From: CAJQQY01 sp045106765
GTDB taxonomy: Bacteria; Bacteroidota; Bacteroidia; Chitinophagales; Saprospiraceae
Assembly: GCA_045106765.1 (NCBI GenBank)
Contig: JBGCFD010000015.1
Coordinates: forward strand, 1 to 64,000
Direction of reading: 5' to 3'
DNA: 64,000 bases
Position 1 is the first letter of the stretch; every line of letters begins with the position of its first letter. Shown one piece after another: positions 34,492 through 43,805 of the stretch. The notes below the pieces were generated by a model. That model made no database searches. It saw only the letters and a list, made by a program, of their open reading frames with translations, and was not told the origin of the DNA. The position numbers and the translations under genes are program-made.

Positions 34492-35109
34492 CTACTCTTC
34501 CAAGTCAGCAGCCAATCCATCTACTTTAATCCTTCCTGTAATCGCATTAATTTCCCAACGAGTAAAGTCCTGATTCGCTTCAAATCCATGTCCATAAACA
34601 ATTTCTCCTGGGCGAGTAATTTTGACGAATTTCTTAGTATAGACTTTATTTAATTTTTCGTCCCAAATAAGTTCTTGACTTTCGAGCTTCTCCATTTTTT
34701 TACTTTTCCAAACAACACTATCTTTTACAATGATCTCATTTTTTTTCTCAAACCGTAAAGCATACTTAGCAGTCAATTCACTTTGTGTTCGTCCTGATGG
34801 ATCAAAAAAATCAACTTTGATGCCTTCTGGAAATTCTTGTTTAGGATTGTTCACATCTAGATAGCGGAACATTTTATCTCCCATTACTTTTACTCTGATG
34901 ATGGCAGAATCGCTGTAAAGTAATTCTACCTTTTTCATAGTTTCGTATTTGAGTTCATCGGAAGTCGCGACGCTTTTAATTTCTTCCAAATCGTTTTCGC
35001 AGGAGGATAGGAGAAATATAAATGAATATCCAATAATCAACAAGGAATATCCAATGTCCAATTTTTCCCAAATTTTATCGAGGTGATTTGTTGAATATTG
35101 GTTATTCAT
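34492..35109 (-). CDS. lptC: LPS export protein LptC
   Basis: LptC is the single-span or lipid-anchored periplasmic part of the Lpt bridge that moves LPS from the inner membrane. After a lipobox-like LLSSC (Cys near residue 37) comes the OstA-like beta fold with FDPSGRTQSELTAKYALRF, DSVVWKSKKMEKLESQELIWDE and KVYTKKFVKI. The 30-odd residues before it (MNNQYSTNHLDKI, then DIGYSLLIIGYSF) are coded by a family B-type palindrome, so start codon and much of the signal sequence seem to come from a repeat. No other Lpt gene is near. Confidence 0.85.
   Translation of the reverse strand: MNNQYSTNHLDKIWEKLDIGYSLLIIGYSFIFLLSSCENDLEEIKSVATSDELKYETMKKVELLYSDSAIIRVKVMGDKMFRYLDVNNPKQEFPEGIKVDFFDPSGRTQSELTAKYALRFEKKNEIIVKDSVVWKSKKMEKLESQELIWDEKLNKVYTKKFVKITRPGEIVYGHGFEANQDFTRWEINAITGRIKVDGLAADLEE
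35023..35107. repeat. Diverged family B palindrome that codes for the LptC N-terminus
   Basis: GAATATCCAATAATCAACAA with GGAATATCC on the left and TTGAATATTGGTTATTC on the right form an inverted repeat. The left arm closely resembles the family B arm GAATATCGAATATCGAACAA. The element covers nearly all codons upstream of the lipobox of lptC. Confidence 0.65.
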
Positions 35110-35138
35110 TTTTAAGTATTGTATTTTTCTAAAAAATT

Positions 35139-38100
35139 TTATTTCACCAAAGTCAAATCGCCCTCATACAAAACAACTTCACCATCTATAAACTCCACCA
35201 AAGTATAAAATGCAAAAACATCCGGTCCCATTTCTTTTCCTTTAAAAATTCCATTCCAACCAAGATTGGGATCATTCAATGGAATATCTTTCGCTTCAAA
35301 AACTAATGCACCCCAACGATTATAAATACGCAAAATTTGAATATTTGCTGCAGCTGGACCGCTGTAAACGGTGAAGCCATCATTATGCCCATCGAAGTTT
35401 GGAGAGAAAGCATTTGGAATATAAATTGGTCGATTTTTTATTACCTCAATTGTTACTTCATCAGTTGCTGTACATCCATTTTCATCGGTAATCGTAACGA
35501 TGTAAGTAGTAGTATTCACCGGCATGGCAACTGGATTTGGACAATCGGTACACGACAATCCTGTGGAAGGTACCCATTCATAAGTTACTGGAATGAACGG
35601 AGAATAAGTGGTATTTATATTGGTGGAAAATCCTAGATCAATCGATTGGTTATCTCCTGCATTCACAATCAACTCAGTTGGCTGAATGATCGTAGCATCT
35701 ACTTGGTCTGTACATCCTAAAATATCTTGAATGATAATCGTATAATCACCTGCACCTAAGTCTGTAAAATCAGCCGCATCTTGAAAAATCGCTCCATCCA
35801 CACTATATTGATAAGGAGGATTCCCACCTGCACCATTAACGGATATTACTCCCGTTTCATCTCCAAAACAAATTACATCTACCACATTTACCACATCAAT
35901 AAATAATTCGTCAGGTTGAGTGATGGAAAAACTTCCAACGGCATCACAATCATTCCCATCCAAAACTGTCACCGTATAAGTTCCAGGATTTAAATCGGAT
36001 ATCGTAGCAGTCGTTTCATTATTATTCCAAGAAAAAATATAATTTCCTACTCCACCACTTGGCGTTGCGGTAATCGTTCCATCGCCCGCACCAAAGCAAC
36101 TTACATTTATTCCGTCCAAATCAACTGCAACGGGTGGCGGTTCAGAAACGATAATTTCAAATTGACCGACACATCCATTTGCATCAACTACATCAACGAT
36201 ATAAGTTCCTGCTCCAATATCGGTTTTGACATTTGAATTTTGAAAACCATTTCCATCATTAAAATCATATTGATAAGGTGGAAATCCATTCGCAATAATA
36301 ATTTCAATTGAACCATCTTCTAAACTAAAACATGAAGGAGAAATAGTTCCATCTAGTTCTAAAGCCAATTCCAACTCATCCACTTGAATATCTAAACTAG
36401 TTTGACAACCATTCGCATCTTCTAAAATCACATTGTACAATCCGATTGGAATATTAGTCAAAGTGTTATCTGAAGTCCAGACTCCACTATTTTGCCATTG
36501 ATATAAATATGGTGGTGTTCCTCCAAAACTTATTAATTCAATTGCTCCATCTTGTCCTTCATTACAACTCGGCATCGTAATCTGTGGGGTAATATTAAAT
36601 GCTGGTGGTCCACCAACTGAATAAGTTAACACAGTATCACAAGTTGCGTCATTGGTAATCGTGACGGTATAATCACCGATGGCCAAATTTGTAATGGTTG
36701 AAGTCGTCGCATTATTTTCCCAACGAAAAGTGTGTGGTGGAGCATTACTTGTCACCATCAAACTAATCGAACCATCTTGACTATCCGGACAATCTACATT
36801 GTCAATCGTCGGTACAACCGTCATTGCATTCAACGTTTCACAGCAAGGAGAAACTAAGATAGTTTCTACATCTACTACGATACAACCCAAATCACTTTCT
36901 ACTGTCAATGAAATAGTTTTTAATCCTGGAGTTGTCCAAGTCACATCATGTGGACCAATTCCCGAAGCAGTTGCAGGAACAGCATCCACTCCAAAATTCC
37001 ATTCCCATCCTACCAATGCACCCAAAACAAATGAACTATTATCATTAAAAATTACTGACTCACCAAAACAAATTTCTGCATCAGGTTCATCAGTTTCTAC
37101 ATCAGCTTCTGGGCCTAAAAATTCACCTGTCCCACCAAATTCTATTTCAAAACCATTTCCTGTACTCGTAAAATTATTGACTACCAACGCATAGCTTTTC
37201 CCTTCTTCCATATTAATTGGGGCCAAAAAATTATCTTGCGGATAAGGATTTTGACAACCAGACCCTTCAAATATATCTGTTGAAGCTGCATCCAATCCAG
37301 TTGGTCCCATACACGGACTTGGATAAGAAAAACTCCCCGAAGCCATACATCGCAAATCAATTTTCCCTGCACAATTCCCAATACCATTAGGTAATTCATA
37401 AACTACAAAATCTAAATCATCACTTGGAAAAGTAGGCGATAAAGTGAATTCCAACGTTCCAGTTGTCTGGCAAGTCCATGTAAACCACGTTGAATTAGAT
37501 TCCGAATTAGAACCTAATCCACCTAAACAAGTCCCAGCTGCTTCATCAGGATCATTCCCTGCACCAGTAACTTGTTGGACGACAAAAGAAGATTTATCAC
37601 AAAGAATTGCCGCTATTGGACAGTCAGAACCAGGTTCTACTGGTGCAAAATAATTAGAGATACATAATTGAAAACTTCCTAAAGTCGATCCTGCATCTAT
37701 CCGAATATAATACTCCTGCCCTATCACCATTCCGCCTTCATACAGTTGAACCGTATTATTAAAGTTTCCAGCGTCAGAAGCACAACCAAATGTACTTATC
37801 GTTCCACTACAATCCCCTGTGTACATTGCTACCTCTGGTACCCACATCGTCCCCCCTAATACTGGCGTTGATGCACCAATCACAGTAATAGTCATATCAG
37901 TAGCAATAGCAGTAAATTTAAACCAAACATCATTATCAGAATTAGTAAAACAAAACGGAGAAGTAAATCCAGAATCAGTTGCATCTTCATTAGAAAATTC
38001 AGCTACATTGGAGCACCAATTAGATACATCAGTTATTTCGATTGCACCTGCACAGTCATCATTACTAGGCTGTGCAAAAGTATTTTGAATAGAAATAAAA

Positions 38101-38144
38101 AATAAAAATAAGATGCATTTTGTGTATAGAAAATATTTATTCAT
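35139..38144 (-). CDS. Large T9SS-exported surface protein with SprB-like repeats and a gliding-motility-type C-terminus
   Basis: The start at 38144 opens a clean signal peptide (MNKYFLYTKCILFLFF...FAQ). The mature chain has two beta-sandwich regions with conserved Cys, a PKD domain near 370-450 (GWEWNFG, VTWTTPGLKTISLTV), then about six SprB-type repeats of roughly 70 residues (units such as GTPPYLYQWQN-LTNIPIGLYNVILEDANGC). The end is the CHU_C/T9SS type B sorting domain: YIPNAFSPNFDGHNDGF and IYNRWGALVFEAKD. It should be displayed or released by T9SS; adhesion or gliding is likely. It is a single gene with a TAnnTTTG promoter element. Confidence 0.9.
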   Translation of the reverse strand: MNKYFLYTKCILFLFFISIQNTFAQPSNDDCAGAIEITDVSNWCSNVAEFSNEDATDSGFTSPFCFTNSDNDVWFKFTAIATDMTITVIGASTPVLGGTMWVPEVAMYTGDCSGTISTFGCASDAGNFNNTVQLYEGGMVIGQEYYIRIDAGSTLGSFQLCISNYFAPVEPGSDCPIAAILCDKSSFVVQQVTGAGNDPDEAAGTCLGGLGSNSESNSTWFTWTCQTTGTLEFTLSPTFPSDDLDFVVYELPNGIGNCAGKIDLRCMASGSFSYPSPCMGPTGLDAASTDIFEGSGCQNPYPQDNFLAPINMEEGKSYALVVNNFTSTGNGFEIEFGGTGEFLGPEADVETDEPDAEICFGESVIFNDNSSFVLGALVGWEWNFGVDAVPATASGIGPHDVTWTTPGLKTISLTVESDLGCIVVDVETILVSPCCETLNAMTVVPTIDNVDCPDSQDGSISLMVTSNAPPHTFRWENNATTSTITNLAIGDYTVTITNDATCDTVLTYSVGGPPAFNITPQITMPSCNEGQDGAIELISFGGTPPYLYQWQNSGVWTSDNTLTNIPIGLYNVILEDANGCQTSLDIQVDELELALELDGTISPSCFSLEDGSIEIIIANGFPPYQYDFNDGNGFQNSNVKTDIGAGTYIVDVVDANGCVGQFEIIVSEPPPVAVDLDGINVSCFGAGDGTITATPSGGVGNYIFSWNNNETTATISDLNPGTYTVTVLDGNDCDAVGSFSITQPDELFIDVVNVVDVICFGDETGVISVNGAGGNPPYQYSVDGAIFQDAADFTDLGAGDYTIIIQDILGCTDQVDATIIQPTELIVNAGDNQSIDLGFSTNINTTYSPFIPVTYEWVPSTGLSCTDCPNPVAMPVNTTTYIVTITDENGCTATDEVTIEVIKNRPIYIPNAFSPNFDGHNDGFTVYSGPAAANIQILRIYNRWGALVFEAKDIPLNDPNLGWNGIFKGKEMGPDVFAFYTLVEFIDGEVVLYEGDLTLVK

Positions 38145-38199
38145 AATTTTCCTGTTAGTTGCTGTTGTAAATATTGTTTTCAAAGCTTAAAATTTTACA

Positions 38200-38207
38200 C
38201 AAAAATA
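38200..38207 (-). promoter_or_regulatory. -7 promoter element of the large T9SS protein gene
   Basis: TATTTTTG on the minus strand fits TAnnTTTG and leaves a leader of about 50 bases. A TTTG lies 16 bases further up, closer than the usual 19-21. Confidence 0.5.
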
Positions 38208-38338
38208 ACGTTTTTTGCGTCAGCAAAAGTGTAAACTTTTCATTAATTATAAGACTACATTAAAGCGGTAATTGTTGAGTCCAAATGTCCATTTTAAGAA
38301 AATTTTAAAGCAATGTGTCGGTTCGCCATCTAATTTTT

Positions 38339-38346
38339 TAAATTTG
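38339..38346 (+). promoter_or_regulatory. -7 promoter element of pssA
   Basis: TAAATTTG fits the TAnnTTTG element, about 90 bases before the pssA start codon. No clear -33 TTG was found. Confidence 0.4.
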
Positions 38347-38435
38347 CTTCCCAATACTTTGATGCACAAATAATTATATTCGTCACTAACTACTTAGAGA
38401 GCATATTTAAAAAACAGAATCTAGAATTAATTTTT

Positions 38436-39158
38436 ATGAAAAAAAATATTCCTAATGCGATCACTTTAATCAATCTCTTTTGCGGTTGCTGTGCTTTAGT
38501 TTGTGTATTTAATGAGATGTTTGTTCCTGCATTTTGGTTTTTATTTGTAGGTGGATTAGCTGATTATGCTGATGGGTTTGTCGCAAGATCACTTGGAGTT
38601 CATTCTGTTTTGGGAAAAGAATTAGACTCTTTGGCAGATATGGTTTCATTTGGAGTAGTGCCAGGAGCCATTTTATACACCTTGATTTCAAATCATCCAA
38701 TGGCAGAAGATTATGTTTTTGAAAATATAAAATTGCTGGCTCTTCCTGCTTTTTTAGTTACGCTTTTCTCCTGTTTGCGTTTAGCCAAGTTTAACTTAGA
38801 TACTCGTCAATCAGAAGATTTTATTGGATTGAACACACCATCCGTTACGATGTTTGTTACAGGATTGATGTTGATTTATCATTTTGATTCATTTGGAATG
38901 GGCGATATGGTTTACCATCCTTATATTTTATATCCAACCATTATTATTTTGTCTTATTTGTTAGTTGCAGAATTGCCGATGTTTAGTATGAAATTTAAGG
39001 GTATGAAATGGGCTGGCAATGAACGGAGAATTCTTTTTATGATTGCAGGAATTCTCGCAATTATCTTTTTACGAGAAGTCGCATTTTCCTTGATGATCGG
39101 ATTATATGTTTTGTTTGCATTTTTTGATAAGATATTTTTAGGGAAAAAGATTGAATAA
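38436..39158 (+). CDS. pssA: CDP-diacylglycerol-serine O-phosphatidyltransferase
   Basis: The enzyme makes phosphatidylserine, the precursor of phosphatidylethanolamine, at the inner membrane. The CDP-alcohol phosphotransferase signature D-G-x2-A-R-x8-G-x3-D-x3-D is complete at residues 46-68 (DGFVAR...G60...D64...D68). About eight membrane helices and a length of 240 residues fit the Bacteroidota form of PssA, which has LINLFCGCCALVCV at the N-terminus. Serine specificity is taken from overall resemblance. It precedes purS and rsmI on the same strand, but purS has its own promoter element. Confidence 0.9.
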   Translation: MKKNIPNAITLINLFCGCCALVCVFNEMFVPAFWFLFVGGLADYADGFVARSLGVHSVLGKELDSLADMVSFGVVPGAILYTLISNHPMAEDYVFENIKLLALPAFLVTLFSCLRLAKFNLDTRQSEDFIGLNTPSVTMFVTGLMLIYHFDSFGMGDMVYHPYILYPTIIILSYLLVAELPMFSMKFKGMKWAGNERRILFMIAGILAIIFLREVAFSLMIGLYVLFAFFDKIFLGKKIE

Positions 39159-39218
39159 AGATGAAATTGATTTAATGAAAAAACAAACTCACAATACCAA
39201 TATTTATAATCAAGTGCT

Positions 39219-39226
39219 TACATTTG
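39219..39226 (+). promoter_or_regulatory. -7 promoter element of purS
   Basis: TACATTTG fits TAnnTTTG, 17 bases before the purS ATG. It suggests transcription separate from pssA. Confidence 0.5.
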
Positions 39227-39243
39227 CAAAAAATTAAAAATTC

Positions 39244-39495
39244 ATGAAATACTTCGCAGAAATAGATATCATGCCGCACAAGGAATTATTAGATCCTCAA
39301 GGCAAAACGGTCTCAAATAATATGAAAAATTTAGACATCACAGGTGTTGATGATGTTCGAATTGGAAAACACATTACCATGACTTTTGACGCTGCCAACG
39401 AAGAAGAAGCAAATGCAAAAGTAGACACAGCCTGCAAAAAATTATTAGCCAATGTGATTATGGAAAAATATACTTTTTCCATCAAAACAGTTTAA
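39244..39495 (+). CDS. purS: Phosphoribosylformylglycinamidine synthase subunit PurS
   Basis: PurS is the small subunit that joins PurL and PurQ in the fourth step of purine synthesis. The 83-residue protein shows the family pattern: AEIDIMPHKELLDPQG (in two parts: MPHKELLDPQGKTV), GVDDVRIGKHITM and KKLLANVIMEKYTF. Many Bacteroidota have a fused large PurL; a separate PurS implies the three-subunit type in this organism. PurL and PurQ are not in the window. A hairpin separates it from rsmI. Confidence 0.9.
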   Translation: MKYFAEIDIMPHKELLDPQGKTVSNNMKNLDITGVDDVRIGKHITMTFDAANEEEANAKVDTACKKLLANVIMEKYTFSIKTV

Positions 39496-39498
39496 TTT

Positions 39499-39562
39499 AG
39501 TTGACCAGTTAATCGGAGAAATCAGTTTATTGGTTCCCCGATTAACTGATTCACTAATCAAC
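39499..39562. repeat. Inverted repeat between purS and rsmI
   Basis: AGTTGACCAGTTAATCGG pairs with CCGATTAACTG and, further out, with TCAACT. It has no T-run and may be a decayed palindromic repeat, not a terminator. Confidence 0.5.
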
Positions 39563-39571
39563 TAATTAATC

Positions 39572-40273
39572 ATGCTTTACCTCGTTCCTACCCCTATTGG
39601 CAACCTCGAAGACATTACCCTCCGAGCTTTACGTATTCTCAAAGAGGTAGACATTATCCTAGCTGAGGACACTCGTACTTCCAAAAAATTATTGATGCAT
39701 TATGAAATTGAAACGCCCTTACGTGCGTATCATGCACATAATGAACATGCCGTAGTTGAAGATATTATTCGTCAACTCAGCACCGGTCAAACCATTGCAC
39801 TCATCACCGATGCAGGAACTCCTGGGATTTCTGACCCTGGTTTTTTGCTTGCACGAGAATGTGTCAAGGCAAATATAAAATTGGAATGCTTGCCCGGAGC
39901 AACCGCTTTTGTTCCCGCACTCGTTGCTTCAGGTTTGCCTTGCGATAAATTTTTCTTCGAAGGATTTTTACCTCATAAAAAAGGTCGGCAAACTCGATTA
40001 AAATATTTATGTGAATTGCCATACACTTTTGTTTTGTATGAATCGCCACATCGATTAGTCAAATGTTTAAAACAACTAATTGAATTTTGTGGAGAGGAAA
40101 GAATGGCGAGTGTCTGTCGAGAATTGACTAAAATGTATGAAGAATGTGTCACGAAATCTCTGCCAGAATTAGTTGCTCATTTTGATACAGAAAAAAAAGT
40201 ACGAGGAGAAATTGTTATCATTGTTGAAGGAAGAATCATAGTAAAAGAGAAAAAAAAGGATAAATACAAGTAA
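39572..40273 (+). CDS. rsmI: 16S rRNA (cytidine-1402-2'-O)-methyltransferase
   Basis: RsmI methylates the ribose of C1402 in the decoding centre of 16S rRNA with S-adenosylmethionine. The tetrapyrrole-methylase-fold motifs are clear: LVPTPIGNLEDITLRAL at the N-terminus, AEDTRTSKKLL, ALITDAGTPGISDPG and LPGATAFVPALVASGLP. At 233 residues it lacks part of the C-terminal extension seen in longer homologues, as in many Bacteroidota. It is followed by a terminator. Confidence 0.95.
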   Translation: MLYLVPTPIGNLEDITLRALRILKEVDIILAEDTRTSKKLLMHYEIETPLRAYHAHNEHAVVEDIIRQLSTGQTIALITDAGTPGISDPGFLLARECVKANIKLECLPGATAFVPALVASGLPCDKFFFEGFLPHKKGRQTRLKYLCELPYTFVLYESPHRLVKCLKQLIEFCGEERMASVCRELTKMYEECVTKSLPELVAHFDTEKKVRGEIVIIVEGRIIVKEKKKDKYK

Positions 40274-40319
40274 GCAGTTTGTGATAGCTATCTACGGTCT
40301 ACTAAACTTCACTAAAACG

Positions 40320-40365
40320 AAATGAGCCTCTTCCAAAAAATAAATTTTTCAAAAAAGGCTCATTT
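40320..40365. terminator. Bidirectional hairpin terminator
   Basis: AAATGAGCC (40320-40328) pairs with GGCTCATTT (40357-40365), with an inner AAAAAT/ATTTTT stem. It lies between the convergent rsmI gene and the gene ending at 40399. Confidence 0.7.
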
Positions 40366-40398
40366 GAATTTAGAGGAAATATATAATAAAGGGGTCTT

Positions 40399-41805
40399 TT
40401 AGTTCAAAATAAATCTTTTACTCACCACGCCTTCCGCTGTTTTTATTTTCACAAAATAAACTCCAGAGTTCCAGTCTTTCGTATTTAATTCAATTTGTGA
40501 GTTGTTGATATTTCTTGCCAATAACGTCTGCCCAAAGTTATTAAAAACTTCTAAGTGTTCAGCATTCAGATCTGAAAATCTTAAGGTCACTTTATCAGTT
40601 GCTGGATTTGGGAAAAGATCAATCTTTTGAGCTAATTCAGGGTTATTCGTATTTGTCGGTTCAGTTTCCACGTTTGCAAAAACAAGTGTGGAAGGCGTAT
40701 TTTCCAAATTAATATCTAAAACATTCCCAAGTGAATCAATCATCTTTACTCCATTAACCGAAACGATAAAATGAGCATCTCCATCAGCAATTCGACCATC
40801 CAGAATATCAGAGTTTATGATATAATCAATGTCTCCAATCAGACCATATCCATTCACCGAATTTCCATCAATTCGAGTAATTCCTAAATCCATTTGCTCT
40901 TCTACATATTGATTACTTGGAAGCCAATAAACTTCATCTGCAGCTCCAAAAAATGAATTCTCATTATAAGCTACGCTAATCGAATCCTCGTAAACCAAAT
41001 CACTTGAGTATCCTAAATATAAAGCTAAACCATAAACATTTTCAGCTGGCAAAGCTTGATTTCCTATTTTCAAATGCGCCGTGACTTGAATATTAGCTGA
41101 CAATGTATCTGAATTAATGTAGATCGTATCTTGATCAAAATCAATATAAATTAATGGCGCACTTGCCTCAGCTGTTGGATTCGGAGCATCCATTGGAGTG
41201 TAATTTGTGGTAATTGCCAAAGCATCATCATTATCAATTATTCCATTCCCATCACAATCCAAATGTTTGTAATTTACTCCTTCCAACGTTTCTTGTGGCC
41301 AATCAGGAGCCAATTGTCCAACCCATTCGATAGTTGCATTTGGTCGGGCAGGTCCCGATAATCCATTCCCAACTCCTAAATCTAATAAATCATAAAAATT
41401 AGCTTCTCCATCCTTATTGGCATCTCCTGGAAACACACAATCTGTTAAATTACATATATCACTCAAACTCCCCACTATCACATCTGCACAGAATGTACTC
41501 AAACATCCTTGATCATTCCAAACTGTCAGACATACATTATATACTCCATCTGTCGCATAAAAATAATCCACAGAAGTACTTGCATCAAGTGAAATACCTC
41601 CATCTCCAAAATCCCAAGAAACATCTGTATAATCTCCAGTTGCCTGATTAGAAAATGTAATTCCTCCAGTTCCAGGAATCGGTCCATCATATACTTCGTA
41701 AGTGAAGTAAGCATCACAGCTGACTACATTTTCATTCGCTTTGAGTTGACTCACAGCCACTCCAAACAAAAAAATCAGCGCTATTTTTATATTCAAATAC
41801 TTCAT
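40399..41805 (-). CDS. Secreted PKD-domain protein with dockerin-like motifs and a T9SS type A sorting domain
   Basis: A signal peptide (about 1-23) is followed by a PKD domain (VSWDFGDGGIS, GVYNVCLTVWNDQGC). Next come Ca-binding dockerin-like EF loops: PGDANKDGEANFYDLLDLG near 120-140 and DCDGNGIIDNDDALAI near 185-200. A long beta region follows, and the end is a T9SS type A domain (LFPNPATDKVTLRFSD, EVFNNFGQTLLARN, GVYFVKIKT). The dockerin-like segment with GNGLSGPARP is a pattern I associate with Saprospiraceae secreted proteins. It should be exported by T9SS; its target is unknown. Confidence 0.87.
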   Translation of the reverse strand: MKYLNIKIALIFLFGVAVSQLKANENVVSCDAYFTYEVYDGPIPGTGGITFSNQATGDYTDVSWDFGDGGISLDASTSVDYFYATDGVYNVCLTVWNDQGCLSTFCADVIVGSLSDICNLTDCVFPGDANKDGEANFYDLLDLGVGNGLSGPARPNATIEWVGQLAPDWPQETLEGVNYKHLDCDGNGIIDNDDALAITTNYTPMDAPNPTAEASAPLIYIDFDQDTIYINSDTLSANIQVTAHLKIGNQALPAENVYGLALYLGYSSDLVYEDSISVAYNENSFFGAADEVYWLPSNQYVEEQMDLGITRIDGNSVNGYGLIGDIDYIINSDILDGRIADGDAHFIVSVNGVKMIDSLGNVLDINLENTPSTLVFANVETEPTNTNNPELAQKIDLFPNPATDKVTLRFSDLNAEHLEVFNNFGQTLLARNINNSQIELNTKDWNSGVYFVKIKTAEGVVSKRFILN

Positions 41806-42030
41806 TTTCTTCAGGTGATTTTAGTGTTGATAATTTACCACCTTACAATAATGGTTAAAAAAATGAGTTAAAAAAAGTACAGAATAATGATTTTGTACAC
41901 TTAACTACATTTCCACAAAAAACATAATCTACTGATAATCAACACCTTAATTTTACAAAAAAATAAGATTTAAGTTTTGTAGATTTAAATTTTATTTATA
42001 AAAATAATCAAAAATTAGATTCTTATTCTT

Positions 42031-43470
42031 ATGATTAGTCAAAAGCTTTTAGTGCTGCTTCAAAATTTTTCAAATCCTGAATTCAGAGCTTTCTACAAGT
42101 TCTTACAATCTTCCTTTCACAATGAGAATCAAGATTTAGTAAAATTATTCAAAATAATTGAATCGCAGTTCCGAAGACCAAACAGCAACATTAAAGAGAA
42201 CACCCATCTTGAAAAAAAAATTGTTTGGAAAAAGATAAAAGGAAATATACCATTCTTAGATGAACAAATGAGACGATTATGTTCTGACCTAACTAAAAAA
42301 GCATATCAATTTTTGGCGTATAATGCATTCAAGAAAAACCCAATGGATGAATTAATTTATTTATTACCAACCATCAATACGCCAAGCCTCAATAAACATT
42401 TTACAGGAGCAACTCGGCAAGCTGATTTCATTCAAGAAAAATCAACTTTAAAAAACGCAGACTATCATTTCTCAAAATTTAATATTGAATATCAGAGATA
42501 TCGTAATCAAGAAATCAACACTACAAAATTACCTGGTTTTGGAAATTTAGAAAAAGCTGATTATCATTTAGACGCTTTTTATATTTTTAATAAACTAAAA
42601 AACTATTGTGATTTTTTGGCTTATAAAAATATATCAGCGATCAACCCCAATATTCATCTTTTTCCTGATTTTTTGGAAAACCTAAAAAGTAGTCCATACA
42701 TCGATGAACCTTGCATCAAATCATATTTTTATATTGTATCAATGATGCTCCATCCTGATGACGAAGTTTTTTTCCACAATGCAAAAAAGATTTTAGAAAA
42801 AAATTATAACTCATTCACTACTCAAGAATTAAATACTATTTATATTTATTTAAAAAATTATTGCATCGATACAAAAATCAATAATGGTAAGTCAGAATAT
42901 TTCAATGAATTGTTTGATATTTTTAAAACGCTCTTGGACAAAGAAATCAATTTTGTAAATGGAATGCTTGACCCCAAAGATTACAAAAATATCATCACGG
43001 TTGGTCTTCATATCAAAGAGTTCGACTGGACAGAAAAATTCATTCAAAACTACACTACTCGCCTCCCCCTAGAAAGTCAAGACAATGACTTAAGTTACAA
43101 CTTAGCCAAAGTATATTTTCACAAAGAAGATTATCTAAAAGTAATCGAACAATTACGAGAAGTCGAATATAAAAATCTATCCTACACTATGGGTGGAAGA
43201 CTAATGCTTCTTAAAACTTATTATGAATTAGATGAATTAGATGCTCTTGAATCACTTTTGGATAGCTACGGAATTTATTTACGTCGAAATAAATTAATTG
43301 CACGAGAAGTCAAACAACAACTAATGAACGGAATCCGTTTCACTCGAAAACTTGCCTCTCTTGCTCCTTACGACAAACCTGGTATTCAAAAACTAAAAAC
43401 TCAAATCAATAATTGTAAAGCACTCGCCGCAAAAAAATGGCTACTAGAAAAAGTTGAAGCAATGGAGTAA
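42031..43470 (+). CDS. Helical protein of unknown function
   Basis: I do not recognise this 479-residue protein. It has no signal peptide or membrane helices and is rich in helix, Lys and aromatic residues. The second half (ELNTIYIYLKNYCIDTKINNG, YNLAKVYFHKEDYLKVIEQL) looks like degenerate TPR units. A similar design (short N-terminal domain starting with a helix, then TPR-like helices, about 480-490 residues) is seen in the protein at 57143-58618, so the two may be distant paralogues. It is a single gene. Confidence 0.6.
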   Translation: MISQKLLVLLQNFSNPEFRAFYKFLQSSFHNENQDLVKLFKIIESQFRRPNSNIKENTHLEKKIVWKKIKGNIPFLDEQMRRLCSDLTKKAYQFLAYNAFKKNPMDELIYLLPTINTPSLNKHFTGATRQADFIQEKSTLKNADYHFSKFNIEYQRYRNQEINTTKLPGFGNLEKADYHLDAFYIFNKLKNYCDFLAYKNISAINPNIHLFPDFLENLKSSPYIDEPCIKSYFYIVSMMLHPDDEVFFHNAKKILEKNYNSFTTQELNTIYIYLKNYCIDTKINNGKSEYFNELFDIFKTLLDKEINFVNGMLDPKDYKNIITVGLHIKEFDWTEKFIQNYTTRLPLESQDNDLSYNLAKVYFHKEDYLKVIEQLREVEYKNLSYTMGGRLMLLKTYYELDELDALESLLDSYGIYLRRNKLIAREVKQQLMNGIRFTRKLASLAPYDKPGIQKLKTQINNCKALAAKKWLLEKVEAME

Positions 43471-43805
43471 ATCGTTTGACCTTAAAATGGTCGCTCAAAA
43501 AACTTTCCCTATTTGAACTATATTTTTTAATTGGAAAGGAAACAATGAGTAGCATTCGTTGAGAAACGAGCCGAGCGAGGAACCTGTGCTGCTTGATTAG
43601 GTGAATCAAAAAACGAGTGAAAAATAAAAATGAGGGTGCGGGCAACTACTTTGCGCAAAGTTATTTTTTGATCTAGAATTTTTTGGTCTTTTTTTTTCAA
43701 TAAAAAAAGGATAGCACTACAAACAAGTCAACCATCTCTAATTAATACTCCAAAACCTAAATATTTTCCCATCCCATTTTTTATCTTTACCAAAAAAAAT
43801 CCTCC
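43471..43805. other. Intergenic region with a possible repeat remnant
   Basis: The stretch at about 43540-43660 is less A+T-rich than its surroundings (ACGAGCCGAGCGAGGAACCT, GAGGGTGCGGGCAACTACTT). It is followed by GAATTTTTTGGTCTTTTTTT, a reverse-orientation match to 32966-33000. An open frame across it on the minus strand has no protein character. I see a decayed repeat, not a gene. Confidence 0.4.

Noticed and set aside
43406..43645. A 79-codon minus-strand frame
   Set aside because: It overlaps the end of the gene at 42031-43470 and a repeat-like gap, and has no recognisable composition.
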